Source: Dirofilaria immitis (taxonomy: Eukaryota > Nematoda > Chromadorea > Rhabditida > Onchocercidae). From it: a stretch of 64,000 nucleotides of DNA. Shown here piece by piece: positions 26,459 through 40,500 of this stretch. The DNA lies in the NCBI GenBank assembly GCA_024305405.1, contig JAKNDB010000109.1, positions 5,704,001 to 5,768,000 on the forward strand, given 5' to 3'. The notes beneath the pieces are model-generated. The model made no database searches, had not been told where the DNA came from, and was given only the letters and a program-made list of their open reading frames with translations. The position numbers and the translations under genes are program-made. How positions within the stretch are numbered: the first letter of the stretch is position 1; the number at the start of each line of letters is the position of its first letter.

Positions 26459-29400
26459 CTGTTGGAATTTAACTCGCTACTACTGAAATGATTATAATTA
26501 AAATGATGAAAATGGACTGTTTACGAAAATATAAGTAATAAGGAAAATAAGAATAAAGAAAACAGAAATAAAAAGACGATCTCTTCATCCACACAATTGA
26601 TATTTTCTAAATAAAGCACTAGAAGCAGGTAAAATTATATAAAAATAGTTTATAAATAAAATATGTAGATATGATGTTAGATCCCAAATTTTTGGCATTT
26701 TTGTATGCTGTTAAAAATCAGTTTATTGGTTATTCTGTACTGCGGAAACAAATCAAATACTGATAATAATTTCACGATTTTAAACACGGGAATAGGAATT
26801 TTGATCTTGAGCAAAAATACAAAATTTGTTAAGTCATTCAATCAACGGATATTCTAGTGACCGCATTGCTTTATTATTGAAAATTACGATGTCGGATAAA
26901 ATGAACTGAATGAAGGTAGGATCGGTGGTGAATCAATTTACTGGATGTGGATAAATTGGTTTCTTTTGTAACCTTTTGTAACTACAAAAATTTTTCTGAT
27001 AGAAAGCGAACTAAATGAATAATATCTGTTTCGGAATTTCTGGAAATAATGAAAGATCTTTCTAAGCAAATGCAACTTGTTTAAATGAACCAATAAAATG
27101 CGCTTCTAGTATTTCAACGAATTAACAAATTGATTGAACAGAACCATTTCTCTACTAAATGATTTTTCGCTGCTTGTTCATAATAAATCCAGTTGATTTA
27201 CTAATGCTTCCTTGCATTTAATGATTGCACCAACAACTTAGGGTGGTTTGTTACAGCTGCTATTTTAAACTATTTTGCTTGATGTGTATTTTCGCATTTC
27301 AAATTTCACGAAAATTTAGGGTTGGAAAATCATCTCTGATCTTATGAATAGTGAAACAGAAATGATAAAAATACAATGCAGATCATAATGGTTGGGATAT
27401 TAGAGATTGTGATTGAAGTGATGATGAAGGTGAATATGGTTTGAACTTTTTGAAGCTTCAATTTCATTCAGAACAACATGCTGTATCTTAAAAACTACTA
27501 AAATGTAAATCTATTCGTTTAAATGCCTTAACGGCTTAAATAAATGATTAAACAATGGAATATTCGCAAGGTATTCGCAATAAGGTGATAGGAAAAGGTA
27601 TGAATGAACCATGTTTCTTAATAACTGCAACCAAACAAATAAATAAAACAATAGCATTAATTCGAGCGATTATCATTATTTATATAAATTAATTAAATGA
27701 GAGACAAAAGTAATTTCCCAGCTTTGCAAAAATAAAGATGCAATTATAAATATATGTAATTGCAAAAAAGAGTTGAATATAATCTATATTTTCAATAGAA
27801 TTTGAAAAAGTAAATTAGTGTGCTCGCACATTTCTATATATATAAAATTCCAAATTTAAACTGTTCTTCAACTCACGCCTAAAAAAAAGTTTTTATTCAA
27901 TTAATTTATCTATGCGTTTTAACATCGGATCGAAAATGAAAATCTGACAGTTGAAATCTGGAATTCACAGTTCTGAATGTCCTCGTTCAAATTTATAAGC
28001 TTATTTATTTTAGTTTTCTATTTTTATTTTCAGTTTTTTTTAATCGTATTTCACAGCTTTGTTATAATTTAATGAGTTGATTAAAAGCTTTTCAACTTTT
28101 TTAATGGAGATGTAAATGCCTTGACGCTGAATACTTTTTTGATTTTTTTCGCTATCATCCAAATTATTTCACATGTTATAAATCTATTGAGCCAGCATAC
28201 TTACTGTAATTTCACTTTGAATCCTAAGCACGAGATGGAAAACTTTTTTTAAAGTTGATTTTTTTTCTTAAAAGTATTGTCGAAATATCGAGGGTTTTTT
28301 ACAATGTTTTTAATTGAAATCAGTATCTTTTGACCAGTTTCGCTTGCGCTACTTATCAGCAATAAAAAATCTAGCGATAAAACAAGATATTTGCTGACCA
28401 TTAATCATCACATTCGGTGAAAAGCAATCATCTGGAACAAATTGAATATGTTGCAGCATCATGAAAGATCTTTATTTATTGTTCGACGTCTACTTTCATA
28501 TGTTGGTCAATCTTCGATTTTTCTCTCATTTGTTTCATCTGTTTAATCAGCATCTTGCTTTTACGAGTGCTGGTATCGAAGTCTAAAATAGAAGAAATAA
28601 CCTTCCGCATGTATTCAAAATGTCTTAACTGTTAATCCCAGGATAAAGTCATTTTACTGCCTACTCACTAACTGGAACAATAAGTCTTCGCTTCGGGATA
28701 TAAGCAAGGAAGGATTTTTTCTAACCGTTTTTCAAATAGTGAAATAAAGAATTCGATGAACCAGTAACGATGTTCAAAACTTCATTTTACGAATTTAATA
28801 ATCGATTGTGAACTGAATATATAAGTATTTTTTCAGCTTTTTCATGTGTTTTCTTAGCTAATGATATGTATACTGGAAGATTTTCAACACAAGTCATTGC
28901 CTGTATAACTGATTATCTCAAAACAGTGATGTGCGCAGTTCTATTAAAATACATGAGATTTTCGGAAAAAATATTTAAAAACGGTAAATTTTATTGTATT
29001 ATTACGTAATGATATTCTAAAGATATTTTGAAAGTGGGTAGGTGAGATTCCTAACATTCGTGTTTTTTATATCATTTCGTCATGACTACATTAAGGGTTT
29101 GTTGTTTGAAATAGTTATAACGACAAGAAATTATTAGTACCTAGGAAGTTGGGGATTTCATTATAACATAAGTAAATAAACCTTAAATTCGGGATTATGT
29201 TTCTAAATGAGAAAATTACAAAGCAGAATTTGCTGTGCTTGAGAAGGGTCAGTATTGGTTAAGGAATGTTCATTAGTTGTACAATTTCCTGTTACCTTAA
29301 AATGTGAATTGTCTGTTGACTTGACCTCTTAATTTTGTTTAACTATGATTATCCAGTCCCATTTTTTTATGAGCTGTTATCTCCGAGTCACGTACATGAA

Positions 29401-29741
29401 ATTTCATTTCCCACAGATAGCGGATTTATTGATGCCTCGAGCGTTCCATCTTTCTAACAGTTCGTGATAAAGTCTTGTAGCACTTAATCCTCTGACGAAT
29501 TTATGCACTAGCCAAAGCATACTACAATATGGATCGGCATTTAAGGCTTATATCGAAAATGCCCTCCTTCATAAAAGACTATAGGATCGACAGAAAACAT
29601 ATTGGTATTATACTACCGCACTTTTCCTTAAAAAATGGTACGAAGAGTCATAAATTAAAATCCCGTACGTATCATAGTCCATGAAATGTTTCTCAGTCGG
29701 TATAAATGTACAGTTTTCGGATTAAATATATATATTTCCAG
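26459..29741. other. Gene-poor stretch
   Basis: About 3.3 kb of AT-rich sequence. If the ShKT locus is real, its earlier exons should be here on the minus strand, but I found no frame I can defend. There is no RNA gene and no tandem repeat beyond short A/T runs. Confidence 0.4.
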
Positions 29742-30388
29742 GATTCAATGCAAGAAATTACCAGATGGATCTATTCGAAAAGCTAGTCACGTGAATTGAC
29801 GTTATTCATAGCAACATCAGTCCTATACTACTGTCCCAGACAATGTCTGATTGATGCAGGACTGGAAAAGTGTGTTACTAAAGTAAATATTTGAGGCTTA
29901 AAAGATTTTTTTATATAGTTATTTGTATGAATACCTATATAAAAAATCTGCTTGAAGCAATTTCTGAGTTTAATTCAATTTCCCAGGTTTGATGAGTTCA
30001 TATGCAGAAATAATTTCTGAGATGACTAACGAAGAAGTTTGCTCCGAGATTATTATTGATGCACCACTCGGAGAAATAGCAGAATATAACCTAACAGAAA
30101 AATCCATGGAGGAGTTGTAATTCTCAAAGCGTCATCAAATGTTAGTGAATGTTCAATTCCAGTAGTTTATTCGATTACAAATGTCGCAAATTTTGATCCT
30201 GTGTTTTGTAAGTACATTATTGTAGTGATTCTTTAAAATTAATGAAATTTCTTTCATATTTTTCTATAGGGAGAACCAAACCCACTTATGTCGATGCTTT
30301 CCAGCAGATTTCATTGTTTGCGTCGCAAGAACTGCTCTATTTCTCACTGTATGAATTTACTGAGAGTTTTAGAAATGTTCATGGATGA
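29742..30388 (+). CDS. Unrecognised multi-exon locus
   Basis: Three plus-strand segments behave like linked exons: 29742-29882 (acceptor TATTTCCAG, donor GTAAAT), 29987-30207 (acceptor TTTCCCAG, donor GTAAGT) and 30270-30388 (acceptor TTTCTATAG). If single A or T bases are restored near 29794, 29989 and 30108, the frames join with matching phases. The result is an extracellular-looking protein with paired cysteines (YYCPRQC, then KC) and segments such as ILKASSNVSECSIPVVYS. I recognise no domain, and neither the true start nor the end is found. The open frame in the first segment is ambiguous, with two competing frames, so the model is tentative. Confidence 0.3.
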
Positions 30389-32261
30389 GGTGTTTTAGAA
30401 TTCCTAACTGCTTTGTATTTCGAAAAAAATATAACATCACTGACATGTAGCGTTAGCATCAGGTCTCCTTCTACTGCCAACATACTGAAAATATTTCCAT
30501 CTGAAGAAAACGATTCATCGAACAAACTGAAAGTTTCAAATATCTAAGTGTCGTCCATCAAGAGGTCACCTTTGCGCATCTAAGTGCAAAATAATGATAC
30601 CGTCACACTGAGCGGAAGTTTTACAGGTTCTTTTCATTACATGGATCTTGATTTGGATTTCATTCTTTCCATCTTTCAGACGGTGCTAAACGATTTAGTA
30701 TTAAGAAGATTCTGACAAGTTAAATGTATTTACGTAAATGTTGTTAACATGACAACTTGAATGCCTGTAATTTATAATTGTTTATCAGAATCTATATCCT
30801 GTCTATGAAGATATGATACAGTATCAGTTATTACTGTCATAATAAATTAAAATTCAACATAATATTGAATATATGTGTATCGTAGGTTCGACTTATTTTT
30901 ATTAAGACATTTCTACCTAAAGTTGGACTGTCAAGTCAGAGTGTGCTAATTCCCGAAACTTTAAAAAAAATTAAGATCTGAAATTTTAGAACGACATCGT
31001 TGGAGGCCAAGAAAGATAATCATTCGTTAAACAAATTTGACATTTAGCGATTTCTCAGATTACTTCGAAAACATTGAGCTTGAATACATAGTTCCATTTT
31101 GTCATTAACCAGATAGTAATGTAAAACTTCTGTTTGTTCTATTTATTTTAAGTTTCCTCTATAGCGAATTCACAAGAACCTCATTTCCAAAATACCGACT
31201 TCAAATCTGTAGTATTCCCTTCGTCATCTCAATCTGAACGGCTATGTGTAATGTAAGTTTGACGAGTTGATTTGATTAATCCTCCTTTATGCACTGTCTT
31301 TTCCTTCTCTAATCATGAATTTTGACAAACAAATTCATACTTTTCAAAAAGTACCACGCATACATACAACAGGCGTTCTAAAATCGATAGCTCCGTATAT
31401 AGACCGATGTTTGACTTCTTCAAGGCAGGCAAACTTTTTTGTGGGCAGGTTTTGATTAGAAACATAAACTTCTTGCTGGCGATGAAAATCGAGAAAACCG
31501 AGGGAAAAGAATCTAACATTTCATCATAAACTTGTGAAGAGGATCAACAGGTCGACCATCTTTTTCGTCTATGGAAGGAAGTAATAATGTAGGAGATAGG
31601 TGGTAATAAAACTCTATAGAGGGAAGAAATAATGTGAAAAATAGATAGTAATAAAGCTTGGTAAGATCGGATTAGGTTGAATACACAGACATGAAGATCC
31701 ACAGCACAGCCACAATCTATTTCAAATTTAATATTGACTTCCCCAAAAATCTCCTGTGAGGTCCGGGTTCGGTTTGCGATGTATTATTGAACGTAAGTGT
31801 GAGACCGGTAGGTAATTCAGTGAAGAGTGAATGGTTTAACAGCTCATGGTGGTAATAACGAATTAATTTATTGTTTCTACATGGTAACTCGGTGTTAAGT
31901 GCGTTATTTTGGAATGTAACAATTCGGATTTGGGAAGTTGGCTTCTATAAGCAGTTTTAACTTATTTCATGCTGCTAGTGATAGCTTAATTCTGTCCGTA
32001 GGTTAATTTACCTCCTGTCTTGTCTTTGAATAAATTGACTTTCTTTTAACTGTAAATAATCTGAGAGAATTAGCGGAAAGCAGCTCTTTAGACCGTAAGA
32101 GTCGAGCGATTCTCATTTATACCTTATATTGAATATGTTCAGATATTATTTATTCGCACTGTGCATGTAGTCGGTAATATCGCAAAACTATCAGTGATGG
32201 CTACGAGAACTGAACAAATGCACCAAAAATTTTGCAGATATTGGTTTGCAGAGATCATTAA
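30389..32261. other. Intergenic region before CNOT11
   Basis: About 1.9 kb with no gene I can support. It contains an imperfect 45-bp direct duplication at 31577-31666. The end, GGTTTGCAG at 32243-32251, stands ten bases before the CNOT11 ATG and is a plausible trans-splice acceptor. Confidence 0.5.
31577..31666. repeat. Imperfect tandem duplication, 45-bp unit
   Basis: Two adjacent copies, 31577-31621 and 31622-31666. They share GGAAG, AATAATGT, ATAG and GTAATAAA blocks in the same spacing and differ at roughly a quarter of the positions. No reading frame is conserved between them, so this looks like an old non-coding duplication. Confidence 0.7.
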
Positions 32262-35200
32262 ATGATTGGAAAAAGTGATGGCACCAAGAAAATATTCCCT
32301 CCAAAAATAACAGAAGAGGATGTAGACACAATAATGAAGTGATTTTTTTTCTTTTGCTTATTTGCACTCGATGATAATTTGTGCGCAGTTCTCGTTATTA
32401 TTTCTTCAATTACAGCTTCAGGATGATGAGCTGATCTTTGAATTGTCAACTTATTTTTAGGTTATGTCATTGCACTGTACAAACGTTTGAATCTATTGGC
32501 GATGTCTTTCTCATTGTAAGTTTTATTTTATACCCGCCATTTCTTTTTGGTTGTAGTATTTTCCTTTCCCTTTTACAGTGAGTATTGAATGTCTACAACA
32601 TTTTATTGTCAATTAAATGTATATACGCTGTAAAACGGTACTTTTTTTAAATTTCTTCCCACTTTTTCTTATATGAAATTTTTTTCATGAACTTAAGGTA
32701 GAAGTATTGCTAACAAGTATTTCCAGAACTTTAACGGAAGACACACCAGCTTTTCTATTGGCTCCGCTTTATTATTGGCGTTTAGAGAATCTGATGGTAT
32801 TGAAAATTTGAGGCATCGAATAATTCTTATATATCTTTTGTACAGGTTTCTTTTTATCCCGTAATTTTCAGTTTATTGGTTGTGTGTATTATCAACAGTG
32901 TTACTGTTGCATTTATCAGCATTTAGTTTAGGAAGGACATCCACCATTGAGTAATTCCGATATCAATCACTACATCAGTAATTTTGTTGGGCTATTTCTA
33001 ACATATATTTTATTTTATCGGATTATTTCCAGATCTGCTGAACTTGATGGCGTAGCAACAGAAGACGATATTCTTGAACATCCGTTTCTCTCTTTTTCCT
33101 AGCCGTTATGGTTATTTTTTTCTTGTCGCTTCTTTTTAAAGAATTGGAATATTTTAATTGCTGCACTTTAGAATTTATCTACGTTTTTCAGGAATATAAC
33201 AAAGATTCAAAAGATAGTTCTATGGAAATAGAGATGTTAGGCTATCCAAAACTTGGGGTTCGTGAAAAATACATCACTGGTTGCTTATTAACAGGAATGT
33301 TGGACAGAATCACGAACCGCACTCCAGTCGATATTACAATGATGAAAATTCCAAAACAGGTTGTATTTTTACTGAAATTCAGTTATTTCCAGTTTTTTTA
33401 GGTTTTGCTTTTCTATTTGCTCTTTTTAAGGATTTTGATATAACGCGGCATATAACAGCGCTTAAAAATCGGCAGGCAAAATATCCTTCGGTTGCATCTG
33501 TGACTGCCCCAGCTATTATCAGAATATTAAATGAAAGGACAAAAACCAGTTTGATTTATTTTTTTGAATAAGATTTGCAGCTTTATTCATATCTAACAAA
33601 GTGCAGTGATTCAGGAAGTTGTTTCTTAGCTTCTGAAAAATGGATTTTATGAAAGAATCTCTTTTTAGAGATAAGTTAATTGGTGTCGAATCACTGGCAT
33701 CTGTATTGCTTCCGAATTTGTTGATAAATCCTTATGTATTTGAAATTCTTCCTCCTTCATTTCATCGTATTATACCTTCTCTAATGCCTCCTTCAGATGA
33801 CGAAGTAAGATTTAATTTATAAGTTTTTTATTTCTAGTTTTATCAGTGCTATAGCGATTTTCTGGCAACGTGTTATAACAATATATTGTTGTTTTATAAT
33901 GTTTTTCAGTTTCAATTTCTCTATCCCTTCATATTGGATCTGCTATGGATGGAAACGAGCGTTGAGAAACAGGATGCACGAGCGTTATCCACTGTTTCCC
34001 AAATTTTAGATCCATTGACTACCGTTGTTCATGAAAACCAAATGAGAAAAGAGAAATCAGAGAAAATTGAGTTGAAGACATCTGTAATATCACTTCTCTC
34101 AGCTAAGGAGGTGCAACCTAATTCTGTGGATGTTTCTGATAAGGTTTGGTGCAAATCATCTTTTTGAATTTATCTGAACTGTCAGATTTGATATATTTTT
34201 GATTTGCTGTTTGTTTGTTCTAGCTTTTATTTTTATTACTTTTATTCAGAAACGAAATTAATAAAATTCCTTGCAGACTGGTTCTTCACTTCCCAGCACT
34301 ATGACGTCTGCATCTGACAACCAAAAATTTTCTGGGTTTTGTCGCACATCTTCTATATTTGTACTGTCAGAAGAAAACGTTGACATGATCACTGGTGCTG
34401 ATGTGACACAGCCAGAGATGGACGCAACAGTCGAAACGGCTGTATGTTTGTTTCTTCTTTTTTTTCCGATGTTCATTTTTTATACCAAAGCGGAAGTTAT
34501 TTTGCATCTTTTACTTATGATAAGAGTTTTAAAAACATATACTGCAGGGTCTGGTGGCCATATCATCAGTTTCACCCGTAAAGAAACATCCGATGACATC
34601 TGTGGAAGTTGCAGAACTCTTGAAAAAATCTTTGGTGTCGATCATTACAAGAACAGAAGCACAAAAATTAGCGGAAGCTATTGCGAAAGATCCTTCTTTG
34701 GCTAAATTTATAGATATTCCCTTAACTAAGGTAGCATTTAACATCCACGTTATTTCGTATTTAATCTTTGTATTAGTAGACCAGTTATTATTTGTTCTTA
34801 TCTGTTCTGAAAATTCAAGATTTACGTACACATTGCAGAATTCGTAACTCAGATTTATAAATTTTAGTTTGATAAATATATTGACGATAATCCGGCAATT
34901 GCAGCAGCTGTTATTGTGGCTCGAATCACTCAAAACTGCAATGAATTGCCTCAGTAAATGTTTTTGAATTTATTATGCGGTTTTACTTCTTTACAATCCA
35001 TTTGTTGAATATTACAATGATTTGCAGGTTCTTCCAATTGCTTGCTGGAATGAAGATTTCAGTCCAGGCTATGGAAGTAGTAAACAGATTGTGTACCGTA
35101 TGTTTTCGAAATTAATAACTTGAATAGCTTTTAAGTCTGTAAAGCTGAGATTGGAACTACAATTTGAACGTTTTTGCTGTTTTTACATATTAGAGTTGAT

Positions 35201-36423
35201 ATATATTATTCCATTTTCTGCAGTCTAATTGAATATCCTATCTGTTGTTTTGAATACAGAATGAAAAAGAAAAATTATTTTGGAAATGATTTTTCGGACT
35301 TACATTTCGGCTTACTGAAATGTTGCAGAAATAAGTTCATAGCCTCAGATTTTTATCTTTGTGTCTTTCAAATAATTTGTAACCTTCTATTTATTATTAT
35401 GAGACGAAGAAATGCTTGTATTTCAATTTCATATTTTTAGCATATTTTGCTTACAACCATTTTATGGGATAGATTTGTATCGGATCAAAAAACAAAAGTT
35501 ATGAGGCGATATGAGCAAATGAAAACAGAAAAGTTTATGCTGTTTCTGGCCTGTATATATTATATATATGCAGTTTCTGACTTAGTGCTGATCAAAAAAA
35601 TATTTGAAGCTCTAAGCCTCATTTCATACTTACAGTGTTATTAGTCAAGTTTTCTCTTCACAAAATCGAGCAAGAAAGAGCAACTAAAACTAAACGAGAT
35701 GGTTTAGTTAATTTATCATTTTGAAGATTCGAAATCTGTGTTAATTTTTTTGTAGCGAGAACAAAACATCACAATATTTTAAAAATGCTCGTATTGCTAA
35801 TTCATTATTTTTCTAAACTTTATATTAAATTGATATATCAGAAATTATTTTAGCAAGTTGAATTCCCACAAGAATATCTTAACAATTATATTGCAACATG
35901 TGTACGTCGTTGTGAAGAGCCTGACCAAACGCCGTTTATGCAGTGTCGTCAAGTGCGAGTGGTGTGCGTTTTCCTTTCTTCACTTATTCGAAGTCGTACT
36001 TGGGATGTTCGTGTATGTTGTTTTTATAACTCATGTTTTGATGATAGTTTTCTGATTAAAATTTCTAATCTCTTGATTTTTGATTTGTAATGGATTGGGG
36101 AAGTTATTTGAAGTAAGATTCGTATTTAGCAGCAGATTTTTATAGGCATTCTGATTCTAAGAAAAATTTCAAATTTTGGTTTTCAGCCATTATCAGTAGA
36201 GTTACAAGCTTTTGTTCTGAAATTTAATCACGTGCGTGAAGCAGCTTCCCTGTATCAAGCTATATTAATGGCTCTTCAACCATCTACAGATTCAGTGATA
36301 TCCTGTTCCAGTAGTACTCTTGGTCTTTCAACTGTAACTGGAAGCATCACAACAGTTATGACTCCCAGTAATTCTAGCGAACTGAATGATGTTAATAGTA
36401 GTAGTAATTATTATAATAATTGA
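32262..36423 (+). CDS. CNOT11: CCR4-NOT transcription complex subunit 11 (CNOT11)
   Basis: CNOT11 binds the N-terminal part of CNOT1 with CNOT10 and forms one module of the CCR4-NOT deadenylase complex. Fourteen exons: 32262-32338, 32461-32515, 32727-32845, 33033-33110, 33192-33359, 33431-33548, 33630-33804, 33910-34143, 34277-34441, 34548-34730, 34868-34953, 35028-35097, 35854-36012, 36187-36423. The N-terminal helical domain is recognisable (QTFESIGDVF, FSIGSALLLAFRESDG, LIYLLYR, EHPFLSF). A divergent middle follows. The conserved C-terminal domain includes VAELLKKSLVSIITRTEAQ, MKISVQAMEVVNRLCT, FPQEYLNNYIATCVRRCE and VRVVCVFLSSLIRSR, then HVREAASLYQAI. About 641 residues against 510 in human. 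Two breaks close when one base is restored: T-run 33093-33097 and A-run 33636-33640. The tail is Ser/Asn-rich and nematode-specific. Confidence 0.92.
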
Positions 36424-37584
36424 ATTTCAATTTATTCAGTTCGTTTTGGTAGATATTTCATGGTGTCTTTTAGTTCTTTTCTGAGAAGTTCCAAATTTTG
36501 GTGAAATTGAATTTGAAGAGAATGTTATTAAGTTTCAAAATTCAAATCGATGCTGAAAAAATTCATCTTGTCAAATCTCATATCCAGTTATCAAAAATCA
36601 TTTACTCGTTGATACACGGAGAATTATGATTTTAATTTTTGTTTAACAAGACGGATGTTCTGAAATGCCTTTTTTCATCCAGTTCATAAGTTTTTATTTT
36701 CTTGAGTTAGTTTTATCCATTTTCATGTTAATGTCAAAGTTAAATCTTTAAGAAATATAAAATAGCCGATCATTTCGTAAAATTTTCCATTTACTAAGAA
36801 TAGAACAGAGATTGAAAAATTCGCTTATTGAGTTAGTTTATACTGAGTTTGAATCTGTGACATGTTGATATTGCTTTGAATCAAACTTTCAAAGCAGAAA
36901 TTACCTTTTCAGAGAAGAAACTGAACTTTTTATTTAAAACTTAACCATTTTTGCTCTGCAGTAATGATCACTGTTCTCTTTGCATTTCTTTTTCATATGC
37001 ACATTTCCTATTGCTTGTGCTTTATCTTGTCTTTAAAAGTGGGATAAGGATTTACTGTTTTAAGATAAATTCTTCTTTTGTAAGCAAAATGTACTTCGAC
37101 AGTATGATTACAGCTTTTAACTGCGTAAGTTTTCTTGGATAGTTTTGTGAGAAACATCCAACTATTTTTTTAGAAAAGTAGGTAATCTTCTAGAGCATTT
37201 TGAGAAATATTACTTTGTGTAAAAACGATAGTAGTGTAAGTATAAAATGTATGTTCAACTGCTATTGTTTTATAATTTATATTTGTTGGCGCTGCATTGA
37301 ATAAATTGCTTTTCTTCATTTTGTTAATCGTATGTATTTCTTTTCTATATATGTATATATATATATATATATATATACATAAATATATGTATATATAAGA
37401 GTTACCAGATTTTTAAAAATTGTCATTTCAACTTCCACATTAATAAATTTCACATAATGGTGATGATTATAGTATTAAGGTTTCTTCAGATTTAAGGAAA
37501 CTTGGCATTTTATTGTTTAGAATTCTGAACTAATTGAGCTTTTTTCGGAAAATTGATTTATGTTTATTTTTATAAGGTGTTTCA
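36424..37584. other. Spacer between CNOT11 and GTF2H4
   Basis: About 1.16 kb. It contains AT-rich 3' UTR-like sequence, an AATAAA near 37300 and a TA microsatellite. No third gene is visible. Immediately before the GTF2H4 ATG the sequence reads TTTTTATAAG, a possible trans-splice acceptor. Confidence 0.5.
37344..37398. repeat. TA-rich microsatellite
   Basis: Interrupted (TA)n array with occasional TG and CA variants, between CNOT11 and GTF2H4. Parts of it are self-complementary. Confidence 0.9.
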
Positions 37585-40500
37585 ATGTCAAACTGGAAGG
37601 GTCAGCCATTACTGGAATACTTGAGTGGCCGTACTATTGATCAGTTAGATAAACTTTATTCATCTCCTGCTGTGTCGTTTGCCATTTTTCGGCTTTTGCC
37701 GGAACTTTCACAACAACTTATTTTGAAAACGCTTTGGCTATGTGGCTATGATAAAAAGTGGTAAGTTTTGAAGTCTGAGAAGTTTCGGAGCTTGTATTTG
37801 TTGGTGATATTGATAGAGCACAACTGCATAATTCTCTGATTAATTATCGTTGCACATAAGTTACGTTCAGGGTTAAGGATTCATAATGTTTTGTGGGATC
37901 ACGAATTCTTGATTACTACTTTATTTTTCAGCGATGATTAAATTAATGCGGCAAATTAACGCTGAAAAAGGCTTAAATGATATTCGTTTTCCCTTATAAA
38001 TCGGTTCAGTTTAACTTGAGACGAAATACATTAAGGTGGAGAATAGATGTGTTTTTCTGGATCATGTTTATGCTTTGTTGTTCCGATTGTGAATATTCAC
38101 AAAGTTGATGAAGGTGATAATCGCTAAAGCACAAAATTTGGAGAAAGGAAATGCAAATGTTCCAAAAATCTTAGCCAAGCTCAGGAATATGCTGAATTCG
38201 AAGTAGTTCTCCGAACGCTTCGGATCTGAAATAAAAAAATGAAAGGAGTCGAAGTTTTACTATTTTAAAGAGTCTCCTGGTTTCTGTTTGAATTGTTTTT
38301 GTTCTAGTGGTTTGGAAAATACTGAATAAGCAGTTAATGGAGTGGATTTTTTCTCGAATACAACAATATCTTTGTTATAATGCAGTCCGCTTATCTGTTG
38401 CGCTGAAGTCTACATATCTCAGTTCTATAAACTGATGAATGGGACTTATGACTTGACCGCTTTCAAAAGAGAAAGAAGCAAATAATACATTAAAAAAGCA
38501 AATAATGCATTGAAATTATATAGATAGAGCAAATATGTAAACGTAGTATATATACTATAATACTGCATTCTTACGTTCTGATACTATAATCAAAACGATC
38601 ATGCTTTTTTAGCGAATGGCGTGCGTGGTCAGCTCCAGATTTCGAAACATCAGTGATGAATCATATTGATGGATTGAGGAAACTGAGAATAATTACTGGA
38701 GATGAAAAAGTCATGCTTAATGTGAGTTTAGCTCTTCATATTTTTGTTGCCGCAATTTACTGATTTTCTGTGTGTTTTAAAAATAGGCTCTGAAAACTTA
38801 TTAGATTTATGATAAATATATTTTGGGAATCTTCTGCGTTTTAATTATTGTTACAATTTTTTTGCCATGATTAATCTAGTTAAAAGGAATATGACTGTTG
38901 GCTGAATGAATATGTTTGGATACCTATTAGGAGAAGCTCGTATTCCTGCCAGTTTAATGCACAGAATAGTCTGCCATCTCTCCTAGTGATTCCGCTAGTG
39001 AAATTAATGTTTACTTTTCCAGCCCTTGTATCGTCGTGCATATCTTAAAGCAACTCGCATTGGATTATGCAAAGCATCAGAGCTCAATTTGGTAACAGAC
39101 TGCGATGAGAGAACTCGAAAATCGGGAAATAAAGATCTCGGAAAAAAGCAATTGCGAGATGGGAATGCATATTGCACTATTTGGCTTTACCGTCTCAGAA
39201 AAGCGAACAAGGTGTCAGTGGTACCACGAAAATGCTTTTTAGGTCTGCGGGCCTAACTAGCAGTGAAAGTGGTTAATTATTTTCTTTACTTATTGAATTT
39301 TGTGTTAGAAATTGTGGCTGTAGTTATAAATAAAATGTCATAGAAATCTGCATATGATGCCTTGCAATAGCCCGTATTCTGCACAATACATGCCTTTTAT
39401 AAGATCTGCAGTAAAAAATAAGAACGAACCGAAATGAGTGAAAATGGGTAGTAGATTAGTCAAATCTCGTTCAAATAATGAAAAATAAAACAATGCCAAG
39501 AATTTATTAAGAAATCGATTCATATTTTTCGTTGATTCTAAAGTATCCTTGAGTACGGTAAATAAGTAATTTTCTACTTTAGATAGTGGTAATATGGAAA
39601 TAACTTCAGCCGGTTTTCAATTTCTCTTATTAAACCGTTCAGAGCAAATTTGGACCTATTTGTTGCATTATTTCCATATGCAAGAAATAGCTGGTATCGA
39701 TATTATCAAGGAACTTGATTTTTTATTCAGGCACTTTTCTTAATTTTCAGTTGCAATTTTTTAATTTTTTTCTTTCTCTTTCTTTTTATATTCATTAAAG
39801 AAATATCTGTTTTATTTAATTATGTTCTTCGACTTCGATTGTAACTAATAACTAATAGGCATTTAGATTAACGCTGTATTCCGGTAATACATCTGGTGGT
39901 ACCAGCTTTGCAAATGGTTCAGATTACAAAGATCGACATGCTAGCAGTCGTGCATTTCTTATCGATGAAAGTTGGTCTGGACTTATCAAGGATTTTTGAT
40001 GCACCTCAGGGAGTTGGGACTGGTTTTCATAAGAAAACGAAAAGACGGGTAAGTTTGAGATTATGTTCGAAATTTTGCTTTTCTATATAAAAAATAAGTT
40101 TGAAGTAATTTGAATGGTCTCATCAGATTTCTGCCATTTATTGCTTTTTGTAGGTTTTTCTTTCTAACTCCTTTGCTCAATCATTTGACCAGTGCTTTCT
40201 ATGCATCTGAAACAAACATAGAAAATCGTAATCAAAGCGGATTTGTGATAGTGGAGACAAATTATCGTGTTTACGCATACACAGATTCAAGCTTACAACT
40301 TGCAATACTTTCTACATTTACGGAAATGCTTTACAGGTTTTTTTTTTTGTAAATTAGTGGCATTCTTTTCGTTAGTTTTTTCCATAAACCAATACGCATA
40401 TTTTTTGCTTATTCAAAAAGTTTTTTGATTTTAGATTCAATGACATGTCTGTGGGCGTTCTGTCTCGTGAAGCTATAAGAAGAGCTTTTCAGGTATTTTC

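Noticed and set aside
35098..35853. Additional CNOT11 exon in the 756-base intron 12 (open frames at 35174-35440 and 35447-35644)
   Set aside because: The flanking exons already join in phase and match contiguous sequence in human CNOT11.
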